NCBI RefSeq assembly: GCF_943193175.1
Contig: NZ_CALPDF010000007.1
Location: forward strand, 62,001 to 126,000
Direction of reading: 5' to 3'
Length of the DNA stretch: 64,000 nt
Origin: Neobacillus muris
Lineage (GTDB): Bacteria; Bacillota; Bacilli; Bacillales; Cytobacillaceae
Below, in pieces: positions 26,360 through 34,926 of the stretch. The notes under the pieces were generated by a model that ran no database searches, was not told the DNA's origin, and was given only the letters and a program-made list of their open reading frames with translations. The translations under genes were made by a program, and so were the position numbers. How positions within the stretch are numbered: position 1 is the stretch's first letter; every line of letters begins with the position of its first letter.

Positions 26360-26527
26360 TCAACTCCTTTTCGGGCTTATCAGTTTATTAATCAGGCTGT
26401 TTCCCAGCAAAAAAGCAGCAATACAAATGGGGATCACCAAAAAACCAAGCCCCGCTGAAAATACATTGCCTAATAGAATAACCAGAACCAGCCAGCCAAA
26501 TTTAAAAAGCCAAAAAATGAAATTCAT
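26360..26527 (-). CDS. 55-aa small membrane protein, unknown function
   Basis: Starts MNFIFWLFKFGW, with two predicted hydrophobic segments (about 8-25 and 28-45) and a basic end LINKLISPKRS. A longer in-frame version reaching 26611 would overlap the terminator of the preceding gene, whereas this ATG follows an AGGG-rich ribosome binding region, so the short form is chosen. No family recognised. Confidence 0.55.
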   Translation of the reverse strand: MNFIFWLFKFGWLVLVILLGNVFSAGLGFLVIPICIAAFLLGNSLINKLISPKRS

Positions 26528-26609
26528 CCCCTTCGCCCTCCCCCTAAACGATTTAATTCTATATTTACCCAAATGGTCCTGCCTTTCAATGATTCTGCCT
26601 TCCCTATTC

Positions 26610-26645
26610 AAAAAAATAAATCCCCCTTGCCGCTGCAGGGGGGAT
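26610..26645 (-). terminator. Intrinsic terminator of the VWA-like gene
   Basis: ATCCCCC...GGGGGAT stem followed by TTATTTTTTT on the minus strand. Confidence 0.85.
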
Positions 26646-26653
26646 GAACATGA

Positions 26654-27064
26654 TTATGCCACTTTTATCGCTTTTCCAAAAGGGATCTTCGGCATGAAAG
26701 TACCCGATACAAGCCAAAACAACTCAAAATCGACACTTTCCATATCTTCAGGCAAAAATCCGGTTACGTCTGTGATATAAAATAATGTATCAATCTTCTC
26801 TTCCTTTGCCCACTCAAGCACTAAGGTATAGGAAGATTTCCCGTGAGTATGATACGTTATCGTATCACTTTTTACAGGAGCGGTACTTCTAATTTTAAAA
26901 TCAGCTTGAACGAGAATGGTGTCAGGCTTTACTGTTTCAAACAGCTTAACGATATTATTAATTAATTCGGTTGGTGCTTCCTTGGTCGAAGTGTCTACTG
27001 CCAATGCGACCTTTTTATCTTGGCGATCCTGAATCATTGAAAGGATTCGTTTATGCCATTTCAT
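26654..27064 (-). CDS. Small VWA-like domain protein (DUF2201 C-terminal type)
   Basis: 136 aa. The core KKVALAVDTSTKEAP, followed later by LFYITDVTGFLPED and PFGKAIKV, resembles the C-terminal VWA-like domain of DUF2201 proteins, normally fused to a metallopeptidase-like domain and paired with a MoxR ATPase. Here neither is present. The MIDAS-like DxSxS is altered to DTSTK, so metal binding is doubtful. Stand-alone gene with its own terminator. Assignment rests on motif resemblance only. Confidence 0.5.
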   Translation of the reverse strand: MKWHKRILSMIQDRQDKKVALAVDTSTKEAPTELINNIVKLFETVKPDTILVQADFKIRSTAPVKSDTITYHTHGKSSYTLVLEWAKEEKIDTLFYITDVTGFLPEDMESVDFELFWLVSGTFMPKIPFGKAIKVA

Positions 27065-27205
27065 CTACGTTTCCCCCTTGTTTTGAATGAGCAAGCGATA
27101 TTATTTTAAGTCATTCCCGATTGGAATATGAATGGATATATATCACATTAAACTTCTGAATTATTTTTGAATAAATGAGAATATTACCATATGTAGTGCA
27201 TTCAT

Positions 27206-27245
27206 GAAAAAAGGTACCTGATACCAAAATGATATCAAGCACCTA
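27206..27245 (-). terminator. Intrinsic terminator of the dicarboxylate/amino acid carrier gene
   Basis: Minus-strand AGGTGCTTGATA / TATCAGGTACCT stem with G-T pairs and a T6 tail. Confidence 0.85.
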
Positions 27246-27260
27246 TTAATCCAACCGTAA

Positions 27261-28508
27261 TTATGCAGCTATTTTCTCTGAACTGTCTTTAAGCTTGTGG
27301 CCTTCCCATTTCGAAATAACAATCGCTGCCAATGAGTTCCCTACAATGTTAACACAAGTTCGGGCCATATCTAGAATTCGGTCAATACCGGCAATAAAGG
27401 CCAAGCCCTCTGCAGGAATACCGACGCTTCCTAAGGTTGCCAAGAGTACCACAAGGGAAACTCCAGGGACTCCGGCAATCCCCTTGGAAGTGACCATCAA
27501 CACAAGAACCAGCGTGATTTGATGGGTAATGCTCATATGAATGCCGTACATTTGTGCAATAAATAATGCAGCAATCGCTTGATAAAGAGTAGAACCGTCA
27601 AGGTTAAAGGAATATCCAGTTGGAATAACAAAGGAAGTAATCGCTTTTGGACAGCCGATTTTCTCCATTTTTTCCATTATTCTCGGAAGAACGGCTTCCG
27701 AGCTAGCAGTGGAATAACCCAATAATAATTCATCTTTTAAATACTTTAATAACTTGAAGATATTATAGCCAGCAATCTTGGCCGTGATGCCAAGTACAAC
27801 GATAATAAAGAAAATCATGGCTCCGTATACGACCAGCACCAATTTCCCTAATGGGATCAATGATGATAAACCAAACTTAGAAACGGTAACGCCAATTAAC
27901 GCAAAGACGCCGATCGGTGCCACTTTCATAATTTGGTTGGTGACATAGAACATCGCATCAGCGGTTCCCCTAAAGAATTGAAGCAAAGGCTGCCCTTTTT
28001 CCCCAATCGCTGCCACACCAAGTCCAAACATAGCTGAGAAGAAAATGATAGCCAGCATGTCGCCACTTGCCAATGCCTGAATGATATTCGTTGGGACAAT
28101 ATTGACAAAGGTATCAATCTTCGAATGGGATTGTGTGGTTTCTGCTGTCTCCACATACGTATTAATATCTGTTTTCGTTAATTGTGACATGTCCACTCCT
28201 GTACCAGGATGGAACAGATTAGCCATCAGAAGGCCGACTATGATGGCGATCGTCGTAATGATTTCAAAGTAAATCAGCGTTTTTCCGCCAAGCTTTCCTA
28301 ACGTCTTCATATCGCCTGTGCCGGCAACCCCAACAATAATACTTGAGATCACAATCGGTACGACAATCATTTTAATTAATCGGATAAAAATATTCCCAAT
28401 TGGCTGCAATATTTCGGCTACATGAGGATTCCCATAGAAAATACCGCCAATAATAATACCAAGAACTAAACCGATAAAAATTTGCCAAGCTAGGCTAATT
28501 TTTTTCAT
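27261..28508 (-). CDS. Dicarboxylate/glutamate:cation symporter (GltP/GltT/DctA family)
   Basis: 415 aa with eight membrane helices and two re-entrant loops. Conserved features: TASSEAVLPRIMEKM (hairpin 1 Ser-rich loop), SFVIPTGYSFNLDGSTLYQAIAALFIAQ (TM7 NMDGT-like motif, here NLDGS), SKGIAGVPG (hairpin 2) and GIDRILDMARTCVNIVGN (TM8 substrate Arg/Asp/Asn). Carries glutamate, aspartate or C4-dicarboxylates with protons or sodium. Start at ATG after AGGAGAGG; a GTG two codons earlier lies in the RBS. The TM7 Thr to Ser change is conservative. Confidence 0.9.
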   Translation of the reverse strand: MKKISLAWQIFIGLVLGIIIGGIFYGNPHVAEILQPIGNIFIRLIKMIVVPIVISSIIVGVAGTGDMKTLGKLGGKTLIYFEIITTIAIIVGLLMANLFHPGTGVDMSQLTKTDINTYVETAETTQSHSKIDTFVNIVPTNIIQALASGDMLAIIFFSAMFGLGVAAIGEKGQPLLQFFRGTADAMFYVTNQIMKVAPIGVFALIGVTVSKFGLSSLIPLGKLVLVVYGAMIFFIIVVLGITAKIAGYNIFKLLKYLKDELLLGYSTASSEAVLPRIMEKMEKIGCPKAITSFVIPTGYSFNLDGSTLYQAIAALFIAQMYGIHMSITHQITLVLVLMVTSKGIAGVPGVSLVVLLATLGSVGIPAEGLAFIAGIDRILDMARTCVNIVGNSLAAIVISKWEGHKLKDSSEKIAA

Positions 28509-28682
28509 TTGCACCTCTCCTTTTCTCTAAAAATCAAAACAATGTAATTCCTTATTTTATACTATATTAAAATAATAGTAAATACACTTTTATTCCTAAT
28601 TTAATCGTGACACTAGTATAATTTTAATGATGTTCTATCGGATAATCAATCTGAAATAGCTTCCAATTTCCTATTACAGCAT

Positions 28683-28708
28683 AAAAAAAACTCTAATAAA
28701 TTAGAGTT
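28683..28708 (-). terminator. Intrinsic terminator of the GNAT gene
   Basis: ACTCTAAT / ATTAGAGT stem, two-base loop, followed by eight T on the minus strand. Confidence 0.85.
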
Positions 28709-28735
28709 CAACAATGCACTTACTGGAGATTTTTT

Positions 28736-29242
28736 CTATACTAAATGGAGGACCATATGTTCATCATCGTAGTACACACCATCGATCTTTAAGGCCTTTT
28801 CCTCGTATCCAAAAACTTTGAAACCCAATTTCGCATATAGTTTTTTTGCGCTTTGATTACTGGCTGTAACGGTTAAATTAAGTTTCTCCATCGTTCCGAT
28901 CGCTTTCGCAAAACGGATCGCCTCGGTCAAAATAGCCGTTCCTGCACCTTGCCCTTGTTTTGCCGGCGTCACGTACATGGCAAAAATATTTCCCCTGTGA
29001 CGGATTTTTTCTGCCTTTTCTTGCGTGAGCGTCACCACTCCCACCAGTTCCTTTGCTTCAAATGCTCCAAATGTCCAGAAGCCTTCTTGGACAAAATTTC
29101 GGGCCGTTTGCTCAATTGGATTTTCTCTGGCCGCTGCTTCCTCATAACTGGTTAAAAATGCCTCCGGATTGTGCTTTAACGCTTCTAATCTAAGATTCCA
29201 ATAATCCTCTGCATCAGCAGCCTGTAATCGCCTGATTTCCAA
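28736..29242 (-). CDS. GNAT family N-acetyltransferase
   Basis: 168 aa. GNAT fold with the acetyl-CoA pyrophosphate loop QGQGAGTAILTEAI (about residues 95-108), preceded by the strand NIFAMYVTPAKQ, and the C-terminal ASNQSAKKLYAKLGFKVFGYE typical of small-molecule or ribosomal-protein acetyltransferases. Substrate unknown. Monocistronic. Confidence 0.85.
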   Translation of the reverse strand: MEIRRLQAADAEDYWNLRLEALKHNPEAFLTSYEEAAARENPIEQTARNFVQEGFWTFGAFEAKELVGVVTLTQEKAEKIRHRGNIFAMYVTPAKQGQGAGTAILTEAIRFAKAIGTMEKLNLTVTASNQSAKKLYAKLGFKVFGYEEKALKIDGVYYDDEHMVLHLV

Positions 29243-29364
29243 ATTGGATTCCCCCTTTATGTATGCTGACCAATCGAAGTCTCGTATTCATTACAAGTTC
29301 ATTTTAACAAAATATCCAGGAGAAAAGGGAACAGGCTCCGCCAGTTCCCCCTCCAACTAATACG

Positions 29365-30609
29365 CTATACCTCTTTACTCTTTTCTATTACGGGTGCCCC
29401 TCCTTTAAATAGCGGGACTAGGAACATGACACCGACAATAAATAAGATGGCTGATGTCTCATAAATGGCCACTAGCGAAAATGTCTGCTTTAACCAGCCG
29501 CTTATGGTCATGGTGACAACCATCGTCCCCATAAAAACGGGATTTAGAATTCCGTTCACACGGCCAATGAATTCCGCTTCCGTGTTCTTTAAGATCATCG
29601 TATTTATGCCGATATGAATGCATGGCATAAAGATGCCGCAAATAAATTGGACAGTCATTGTCAGCCAGAACGATTCAGAAAATCCCATTACCATAAAACT
29701 TAAGGCATTTACGGTCATTCCCATGGCGAGCAGGATTTGCGGCAGTATTTTTTTCGCCAATCCGACGGTCATTCCTCCACCCAAAATCATTCCGGCCCCA
29801 AAGGCCATCATCAGCCATTGCAATTGTTCCTTCGGCAGTCCCAGCTGCTCCGTGACGAGAAAAACAGTCAGCGGCTGCGTAAGCCCCAATGCTAATCCGG
29901 AGCCTGCAAAGCACCACCCCAGCAAGGTCAATGCCCGGCTGTTCCAAACATAGCGAAATCCATCCTTCATTTCCTGTAAAACCGTGGTTGTTTCTGGCTT
30001 TTCCTCCTGCTCCATGTCAGGCGGAAGCAGGAATAAGATCCCGGCTGACAGTAAAAAGGCGATGCCCATAATCGCGATGGCAACATCAATTCCGTATTGC
30101 TGGTAAACAAATGTCCCAATAACAGGGCCAAGGATCACAAATAATGCAAACGTCGTTTGATAAATGGACATTCCCATTTGAATCAATTCTTCCTTTACAT
30201 GCAGCTTGAACAGCTTCATTCCCGAAGGCTGGGAGAATTGCGAAAGAATCGAAGAAACCAGTGTGGCAAAGAAAACGGCCTTCCAGCTGCCAAACACAAG
30301 CGCCAGCAGCACAACAAAAATAGAAATAGCGCTGAGAAAATCACACCATATCATCGTTCGTTTCGGCTTCCAGCGGTCTGCAAAGGTCCCTCCAATAAAT
30401 GAAAATAAAAAGATCGGAGCAAATTCAGCCACCGAAATCAGCGATACGGCCACTGGATTTTCATTCGTTTGTTCCACCACAAATAATAAAATCGAGTAAT
30501 TTCTTACCCAAATACCAATTTGCAGAAAAAAAGTGGAAAGCAAAATCGTTTGAATGACCCGATTCCGGAATAATGCGCCGATAGAAATATCCGCTTGCGT
30601 TTTTTCCAT
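29365..30609 (-). CDS. MFS efflux transporter, DHA3 (macrolide-efflux-like) family
   Basis: 414 aa with twelve predicted membrane segments. Motif A-like GGTFADRWKPKRTM is between TM2 and TM3; the sequence style (NRVIQTILLSTFFLQIGIWV, FSQPSGMKLFKLHV) fits the DHA3 group that includes Mef macrolide pumps. Start ATG is preceded by AGGAGG at 7-8 nt; the open frame upstream continues 24 codons through the leader without stop but contains the RNA structure described separately. Regulation probably acts through that leader. Drug specificity cannot be read from sequence. Confidence 0.85.
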   Translation of the reverse strand: MEKTQADISIGALFRNRVIQTILLSTFFLQIGIWVRNYSILLFVVEQTNENPVAVSLISVAEFAPIFLFSFIGGTFADRWKPKRTMIWCDFLSAISIFVVLLALVFGSWKAVFFATLVSSILSQFSQPSGMKLFKLHVKEELIQMGMSIYQTTFALFVILGPVIGTFVYQQYGIDVAIAIMGIAFLLSAGILFLLPPDMEQEEKPETTTVLQEMKDGFRYVWNSRALTLLGWCFAGSGLALGLTQPLTVFLVTEQLGLPKEQLQWLMMAFGAGMILGGGMTVGLAKKILPQILLAMGMTVNALSFMVMGFSESFWLTMTVQFICGIFMPCIHIGINTMILKNTEAEFIGRVNGILNPVFMGTMVVTMTISGWLKQTFSLVAIYETSAILFIVGVMFLVPLFKGGAPVIEKSKEV

Positions 30610-30610
30610 A

Positions 30611-30724
30611 AAAAAATCCTCCTTATCCATAAATCTGGATAGGAGGAAATTGGGCACAGAAAGGAAGCGTATTTCACACACTGGAATCCTTCTATCTCAA
30701 AAAGCCCATACCAATCCTATCCAG
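30611..30724 (-). promoter_or_regulatory. Candidate translational attenuator of the MFS pump gene
   Basis: Three segments on the minus strand: segment 1 CTGGATAGGATTGG (30711-30724), segment 2 (30635-30655) containing CCTCCTATCCAG, segment 3 GGATAAGGAGGA (30617-30628), which is the Shine-Dalgarno region. Segment 2 can pair with segment 3 (CCTCCTATCC with GGATAAGGAGG), hiding the RBS, or with segment 1 (9 perfect pairs plus 5 more), freeing it. A tiny ORF ATG GGC TTT TTG AGA TAG (30692-30709, MGFLR) follows segment 1 with AGGA 5 nt upstream. Confidence 0.55.
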
Positions 30725-30814
30725 AAAAAATTTCGTGTTATACGAATTGCTTCTTAAATAGGATTAGTAGATCATTGGCCTTTTTGTCACCCTTCCGATA
30801 TAAAATGTAGTTCT

Positions 30815-30843
30815 ATATTACTTTATATAATTAGAAGATTCAA
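30815..30843 (-). promoter_or_regulatory. Sigma-A promoter of the MFS pump leader
   Basis: TTGAAT, 17-bp spacer, TAATAT on the minus strand, predicting a leader of about 200 nt before the MFS start codon. Confidence 0.65.
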
Positions 30844-30901
30844 GAAGTATTTACATTTTTTGTTTATTTTGTCATTTCGGACTATTTGTCTGCCATTTTA
30901 C

Positions 30902-31294
30902 CTATAGTTTCTTTTTCGTTAAATACCCTAAAAGAAAATAACCCATGCACATGCAAAGAATCAAAAACTCTATGGGTCTGCTAAGTGCACCAAGGGAAAG
31001 AATGAAAAGAAAAAGAAATCCGATCCCGACTAGCAGTGTGAATCCAAGGTAAAAGTTCCTCCATGCTGTCCGTTTTAAGCCTCTTGCACCCAATCCAGTC
31101 AACACGGCCATTCCAAGTAAACCAGCTATGGCAAAAAGTATCAGGGGGTCAACCGTGGATGTCCCCGCCTCACCCGAAAGCGCCTTTCCTAAGGATGAGC
31201 CCAGCCAGAAAAGAAGCCCGACGCCCATTACAGAGATTATAGTCAAAATGCACAGGACAATCGCCATTATTTTTGTATATTTGAATTCTCGCAT
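30902..31294 (-). CDS. 130-aa four-helix membrane protein, unknown function
   Basis: Four predicted membrane segments (about residues 10-32, 48-68, 80-102, 108-124) joined by short loops, basic termini. RBS GGGAG lies 9 nt before ATG. I recognise no family. It precedes the MFS gene on the same strand but a separate promoter and long leader lie between. Confidence 0.65.
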   Translation of the reverse strand: MREFKYTKIMAIVLCILTIISVMGVGLLFWLGSSLGKALSGEAGTSTVDPLILFAIAGLLGMAVLTGLGARGLKRTAWRNFYLGFTLLVGIGFLFLFILSLGALSRPIEFLILCMCMGYFLLGYLTKKKL

Positions 31295-31402
31295 TGATAC
31301 AGCTCCCGGCCCTTTATTTTAAGGATAATTATACCATTATTGAGATATTCATAGACGGTTAAACTATGGGTGGCCACAAATACGCTGCTTAGGGGGATTG
31401 GG

Positions 31403-31645
31403 ATGGCAGAATTTTATGATCTGACTGATTATCAAACAGGAACAGCGATCCGTACATTTACGATTGTTGATACCAGTGTGAGCGAAGAAGGCTATGATGT
31501 TTTGTTGGATATTGATCTTGATAGCGGATATGATTTACAGGGGGTTAGGTTACATATCTCATTCGAAGATTTAACGGCCTATGAAACGCAGGACATTCAA
31601 CAAGCAGTCAGGTATGCTCTAGGTTTTTTTGATCACCAACCATAA
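31403..31645 (+). CDS. 80-aa acidic soluble protein, unknown function
   Basis: Starts MAEFYDLTDYQTGTAIRTF and is rich in Asp, Glu, Tyr and Leu, with alternating strand-like stretches and no membrane segment. The ATG follows AGGGGG at 6 nt; an in-frame ATG 33 nt upstream has no RBS. Ends before a shared terminator. No family recognised. Confidence 0.6.
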   Translation: MAEFYDLTDYQTGTAIRTFTIVDTSVSEEGYDVLLDIDLDSGYDLQGVRLHISFEDLTAYETQDIQQAVRYALGFFDHQP

Positions 31646-31654
31646 GATGGCAGA

Positions 31655-31698
31655 AAGAAGGGAAAATGACCCCATAAAGCTGGACCCATTTTCCCTGT
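31655..31698. terminator. Bidirectional hairpin between convergent genes
   Basis: GGGAAAATGACCC / GGACCCATTTTCCC stem (with one bulge) between the 80-aa gene and ynfA-like gene; T tails are weak on both strands. Confidence 0.6.
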
Positions 31699-31699
31699 C

Positions 31700-32026
31700 T
31701 CAATGGCGCGGTGCCCAAAGAATAACAGAGGCACCAATTAAGCAAATGGCGGCTCCCAGCCAGTCATAAAGATCGGGTGCCTTCTTATCCACCAGCCAGC
31801 CCCATAGTACGGACAAAATAATAAACACGCCCCCATATGCCGCATATACCCTGCCAAACGAAGGGAAGGCTTGAAAGGTGGCAATAACACCATATAAAGC
31901 CAGCGTGATGCCGCCGATTATCCCTAAATAAACGGGTTTTCCTTCCCGTAAAGACAGCCAAATTAGATAGCCGCCGCCAATTTCAGCTAATCCAGCCAAG
32001 ACAAATATTAAAAAGGCTTTCAACAA
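31700..32026 (-). CDS. YnfA family (UPF0060) small membrane protein
   Basis: 108 aa, four membrane segments. Matches the YnfA family: [20 protein letters not shown] at the start, [16 protein letters not shown] in the middle, [16 protein letters not shown] near the end. YnfA resembles small multidrug resistance proteins in fold; function in Bacillus is unclear. The TTG start after AAGGAG gives the family's usual length; the open frame begins 8 codons earlier without an RBS. Confidence 0.9.
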   Translation of the reverse strand: MLKAFLIFVLAGLAEIGGGYLIWLSLREGKPVYLGIIGGITLALYGVIATFQAFPSFGRVYAAYGGVFIILSVLWGWLVDKKAPDLYDWLGAAICLIGASVILWAPRH

Positions 32027-32082
32027 TGACACTCCTTGTTTTTTCCTCATTATATCAAAGTCCCATTGCTAAGCTAAAAGAT

Positions 32083-32135
32083 TTCCGGATAAAACTCAAT
32101 TTTGCGGATATATTCAATTTTGTACGGATATCTAT
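32083..32135. repeat. Short tandem TTTTG.CGGATAT motif, three copies
   Basis: CGGATA recurs every 18-22 bp separated by CTCAATTTTG or TTCAATTTTG. AT-rich intergenic stretch between ynfA and the MOSC gene; purpose unknown. Confidence 0.4.
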
Positions 32136-32203
32136 GTACTTTTTATGGATATAACACATTGTTTGGTTAAAACCGCTATTTTAAGTGCGCAATGCCGTTT
32201 TTT

Positions 32204-32914
32204 TTATGCCCCATTAGGTCCAAACACGCGCTTTTGAATGTTGGGTGCTTCCTGCTTTTCAACTCGGACGGTTAATTTGTCCCTTAGAATTGGGGCCAAA
32301 AGCTCACAAAGAGCCAGCTCTTTCATTTCCGCAAAATTTGGCGCCTGCGCATGGATGATTTGATTGCAACTTTCAATGGTCCATTGCGGATAGGGACGGT
32401 GGAGGAGCTTAAAGACCTGGCCTTCTTCAACCATGCCCTCTTTTACGACCCGAAAATACCAGCCGGTCCTGCCTGTATTTTGAATGGACAAAGCCAAATT
32501 TTTGATTTTAAAACGCCGGGCAGGCTTCCAGCAGGGCTGCCTTGGCTGAGATACTTGAACCATAGCTTCGCCAATTTGGTAGGTATCGCCAATACAAATC
32601 TGGTCTTCCGCTATATTCGCCAAAGCAAAATTTTCTCCCATCGCGCCGGATGTAAGGCCAGAATTGCCTAATTCGTTCTGCCAATCGGTATAGTTGTCCA
32701 CCGAATAGCCGAACACGGCTTTCTCCGGACCGCCATGGTTTTTCTGGTCTGCTTGCCCATCCCTAGAAAGACCAGACTCTCCCACCCATACAGGCCCATG
32801 GACTGGTTCTTTAAAAATCGCACTCGTCCACTCCCGATCCATTGGATTTTCGGCGTCTTTTTCACCAACGGTCTTCGGAAAACCGGCAAAAATTTTTGTT
32901 AGTAAGATAGCCAA
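32204..32914 (-). CDS. MOSC domain protein (YiiM-like)
   Basis: 236 aa from a TTG start chosen for the GGGGGGAG ribosome binding site 7 nt upstream. MOSC core includes HGGPEKAVFGYSVDNY (about residues 60-75), GAMGENFAL, ICIGDTYQIGEAMVQVSQPRQPCWK with the conserved Cys that binds the molybdenum cofactor (about 127), and a C-terminal YiiM-type extension. Relatives reduce N-hydroxylated purine analogues. No Moco biosynthesis genes are nearby; a decayed molybdoenzyme gene lies 20 kb away. Confidence 0.85.
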   Translation of the reverse strand: MAILLTKIFAGFPKTVGEKDAENPMDREWTSAIFKEPVHGPVWVGESGLSRDGQADQKNHGGPEKAVFGYSVDNYTDWQNELGNSGLTSGAMGENFALANIAEDQICIGDTYQIGEAMVQVSQPRQPCWKPARRFKIKNLALSIQNTGRTGWYFRVVKEGMVEEGQVFKLLHRPYPQWTIESCNQIIHAQAPNFAEMKELALCELLAPILRDKLTVRVEKQEAPNIQKRVFGPNGA

Positions 32915-33006
32915 TTGCTTTCTCCCCCCTAAGCTAATTCGAATGCTGAAAATGAATGACCTCAACCTATTCGACTTTTTTCAACTAGATTCCTTCCTAA
33001 GATCCC

Positions 33007-33050
33007 AAAAAAAAGAACACTTTCCAGACTATGTCTTAGAAAGTGTTCTC
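33007..33050 (-). terminator. Intrinsic terminator of sodA
   Basis: AGAACACTTTC / GAAAGTGTTCT stem followed by eight T on the minus strand. Confidence 0.9.
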
Positions 33051-33065
33051 TCATTACAGCACTAA

Positions 33066-33677
33066 TTATTTTGCTGCAGCGTATAGTTTGTTCACTTCAT
33101 CCCAGTTGATGACATTGAAGAATGCTCCAATGTAATCTGGGCGTTTGTTTTGATATTTTAGATAGTAAGCGTGCTCCCAAACATCAAGGCCAAGAACTGG
33201 CTTTTTGCCTTCCATTAATGGGCTGTCTTGGTTAGGTGTGCTGGTAACAGCCAATTTGCCGCCATCTACAACAAGCCATGCCCAGCCAGAACCGAAGCGG
33301 CCTGTAGCAGCTTTTGTAAATTCATCTTTAAACTGCTCAAAGCTTCCGAAAGCTTCGTTGATAGCATCAGCAATAGCGCCAGTTGGTGCGCCGCCGCCGT
33401 TAGCAGAAAGCAGGTTCCAGAATAGGCTGTGGTTAGCATGTCCGCCGCCATTGTTGCGTACAGCTGTGCGGATATTTTCAGGAACAGCATCAAGGTTAGA
33501 GATTAATTCTTCAACAGATTTGCTTGAAAGATCATCATGACCTTCAAGAGCTGCATTTAAGTTGTTTACATATGTAGCATGGTGACGATCATGGTGAATA
33601 TTCATAGTTTGCTCATCGATATGAGGCTCAAGTGCATTTGCAGCATATGGTAATGCTGGAAGTTCGTATTTTGCCAT
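33066..33677 (-). CDS. sodA: Superoxide dismutase, Mn/Fe type
   Basis: 203 aa. Converts superoxide to peroxide and oxygen. Metal ligands are visible: His28 in [12 protein letters not shown], His about 83 in [10 protein letters not shown], then Asp and His in [19 protein letters not shown] (about 163-181). The GGAGG is 8 nt before the ATG; an in-frame start five codons upstream overlaps it. Sigma-A promoter and strong terminator make it monocistronic. Residue pattern fits the manganese form of Bacillus. Confidence 0.96.
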   Translation of the reverse strand: MAKYELPALPYAANALEPHIDEQTMNIHHDRHHATYVNNLNAALEGHDDLSSKSVEELISNLDAVPENIRTAVRNNGGGHANHSLFWNLLSANGGGAPTGAIADAINEAFGSFEQFKDEFTKAATGRFGSGWAWLVVDGGKLAVTSTPNQDSPLMEGKKPVLGLDVWEHAYYLKYQNKRPDYIGAFFNVINWDEVNKLYAAAK

Positions 33678-33717
33678 TTTCCATTCCTCCAAATAAATAG
33701 TGGTTTATTACTTTTTT

Positions 33718-33747
33718 ATTATAGAATAGGATAATTAACTTTTTCAA
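33718..33747 (-). promoter_or_regulatory. Sigma-A promoter of sodA
   Basis: TTGAAA, 18-bp spacer, TATAAT on the minus strand, about 40 nt before the start codon. Confidence 0.7.
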
Positions 33748-33783
33748 CTAATTAGTTTAGAAATAAGATATATTCTTCAGGTA

Positions 33784-33811
33784 TAAAAAATGAGCCGTAA
33801 AAGACGGCCCA
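33784..33811 (-). terminator. Intrinsic terminator of trhO
   Basis: GGCCGTC-TTTT-ACGGCTC type stem followed by ATTTTTTAT on the minus strand. Confidence 0.8.
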
Positions 33812-33858
33812 TTCCATTCCAATCTATCTATACGGTTTTCAGCAGCCAATCCTCTTGA

Positions 33859-34833
33859 TCAGCTTTGCTTAACTGGATATTCTTCGTCAATGGCATGCAG
33901 TCTCTCGGCTACCTGTTCCTCGGTCAATCCATGTTCTTTTACATAAAGGTTTCGCGGATCCACCCGGCACTCATGGGTGCAGCCCCGCAGATATTTATGT
34001 TCATTTTCCTCAGAACAGAGAATTTGCTTATTACATTCAGGGTTTGCACAGTTTACATACCGTTCACATGGTTCACCCGTGAAATAATCCTTCCCGACAA
34101 TGACATGTTCCTTTTGATTGACAGGAACGCTAATCCGTCCGTCAAATACATAGCATTGGCCGTCCCATAGCTGTCCTTGCACCTCAGGGTCTTTACCATA
34201 GGTGACAATCCCGCCGTGCAGCTGTCCTACGTCCTCGAAGCCCTCTTTTACAAGCCAGCCAGAAAACTTCTCACAGCGAATGCCTCCGGTACAATAGGTC
34301 AGAACTTTTTTCCCTTCGAATTGGTCTTTGTTTTCCCGAATCCATTGTGGAAGCTCACGAAATGCCTTGATATCCGGGCGGACTGCTCCTCTGAAATGAC
34401 CTAAATCGTACTCATAATCATTTCTGGCATCAATGACAACTGCATTTGGATCCTGCATCGCTTCATAGAACTCTTTAGGGCTCAAGTGTTTACCCGTCAG
34501 TTCGTTTGGATTAATATCGTCTTCCAAGCGGAGAGTGACAAGCTCCGAACGAGGGCGGACATGCATCTTTTTAAAGGCATGGCTGTCCGCTTCATCCACT
34601 TTAAATACCATGTTAGCAAAGCGAGGATCTGCATGCATGGTTTTCATATACTCATCCGTTTGTTCGACGGTTCCGGATACCGTTCCGTTAATCCCTTCGG
34701 CAGCCACAAGAATCCGGCCTTTTAATTCAAGCTCTTTACAAAATTTAAGATGCTCTGCTGCGAATTCTTCTGGATTTTCAATCGGAGTATACATGTAATA
34801 CAGTAATACTCGATATGGTTTTGTTTCTGTCAT
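33859..34833 (-). CDS. trhO: tRNA uridine(34) hydroxylase TrhO (rhodanese family, UPF0176)
   Basis: 324 aa. N-terminal acylphosphatase-like domain ([16 protein letters not shown], with [13 protein letters not shown]), a central rhodanese domain (about 115-225) with active-site loop [13 protein letters not shown], and a C-terminal Cys-rich segment ([17 protein letters not shown], then GCTHECR) typical of the Bacillus form. Makes 5-hydroxyuridine at the tRNA wobble position without oxygen-dependent cofactors. The ATG after AGGTGG is used; a GTG four codons upstream overlaps the RBS. Confidence 0.92.
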   Translation of the reverse strand: MTETKPYRVLLYYMYTPIENPEEFAAEHLKFCKELELKGRILVAAEGINGTVSGTVEQTDEYMKTMHADPRFANMVFKVDEADSHAFKKMHVRPRSELVTLRLEDDINPNELTGKHLSPKEFYEAMQDPNAVVIDARNDYEYDLGHFRGAVRPDIKAFRELPQWIRENKDQFEGKKVLTYCTGGIRCEKFSGWLVKEGFEDVGQLHGGIVTYGKDPEVQGQLWDGQCYVFDGRISVPVNQKEHVIVGKDYFTGEPCERYVNCANPECNKQILCSEENEHKYLRGCTHECRVDPRNLYVKEHGLTEEQVAERLHAIDEEYPVKQS

Positions 34834-34926
34834 CTTGTTTTCCACCTATCTGTTATATTTGCAAGATATACCAATTAGGCTTGGTTTTCTTAACCACTTT
34901 TCTCTTACAAATGATATTTTTATTTT

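Noticed and set aside
26528-26611. 28-codon N-terminal extension of the 55-aa membrane protein
   Set aside because: It would start next to the upstream gene's terminator and has no RBS; the inner ATG has one.
30609-30681. N-terminal extension of the MFS protein from an upstream GTG
   Set aside because: A strong AGGAGG precedes the inner ATG, and the extension overlaps the RNA stems that explain the leader better.
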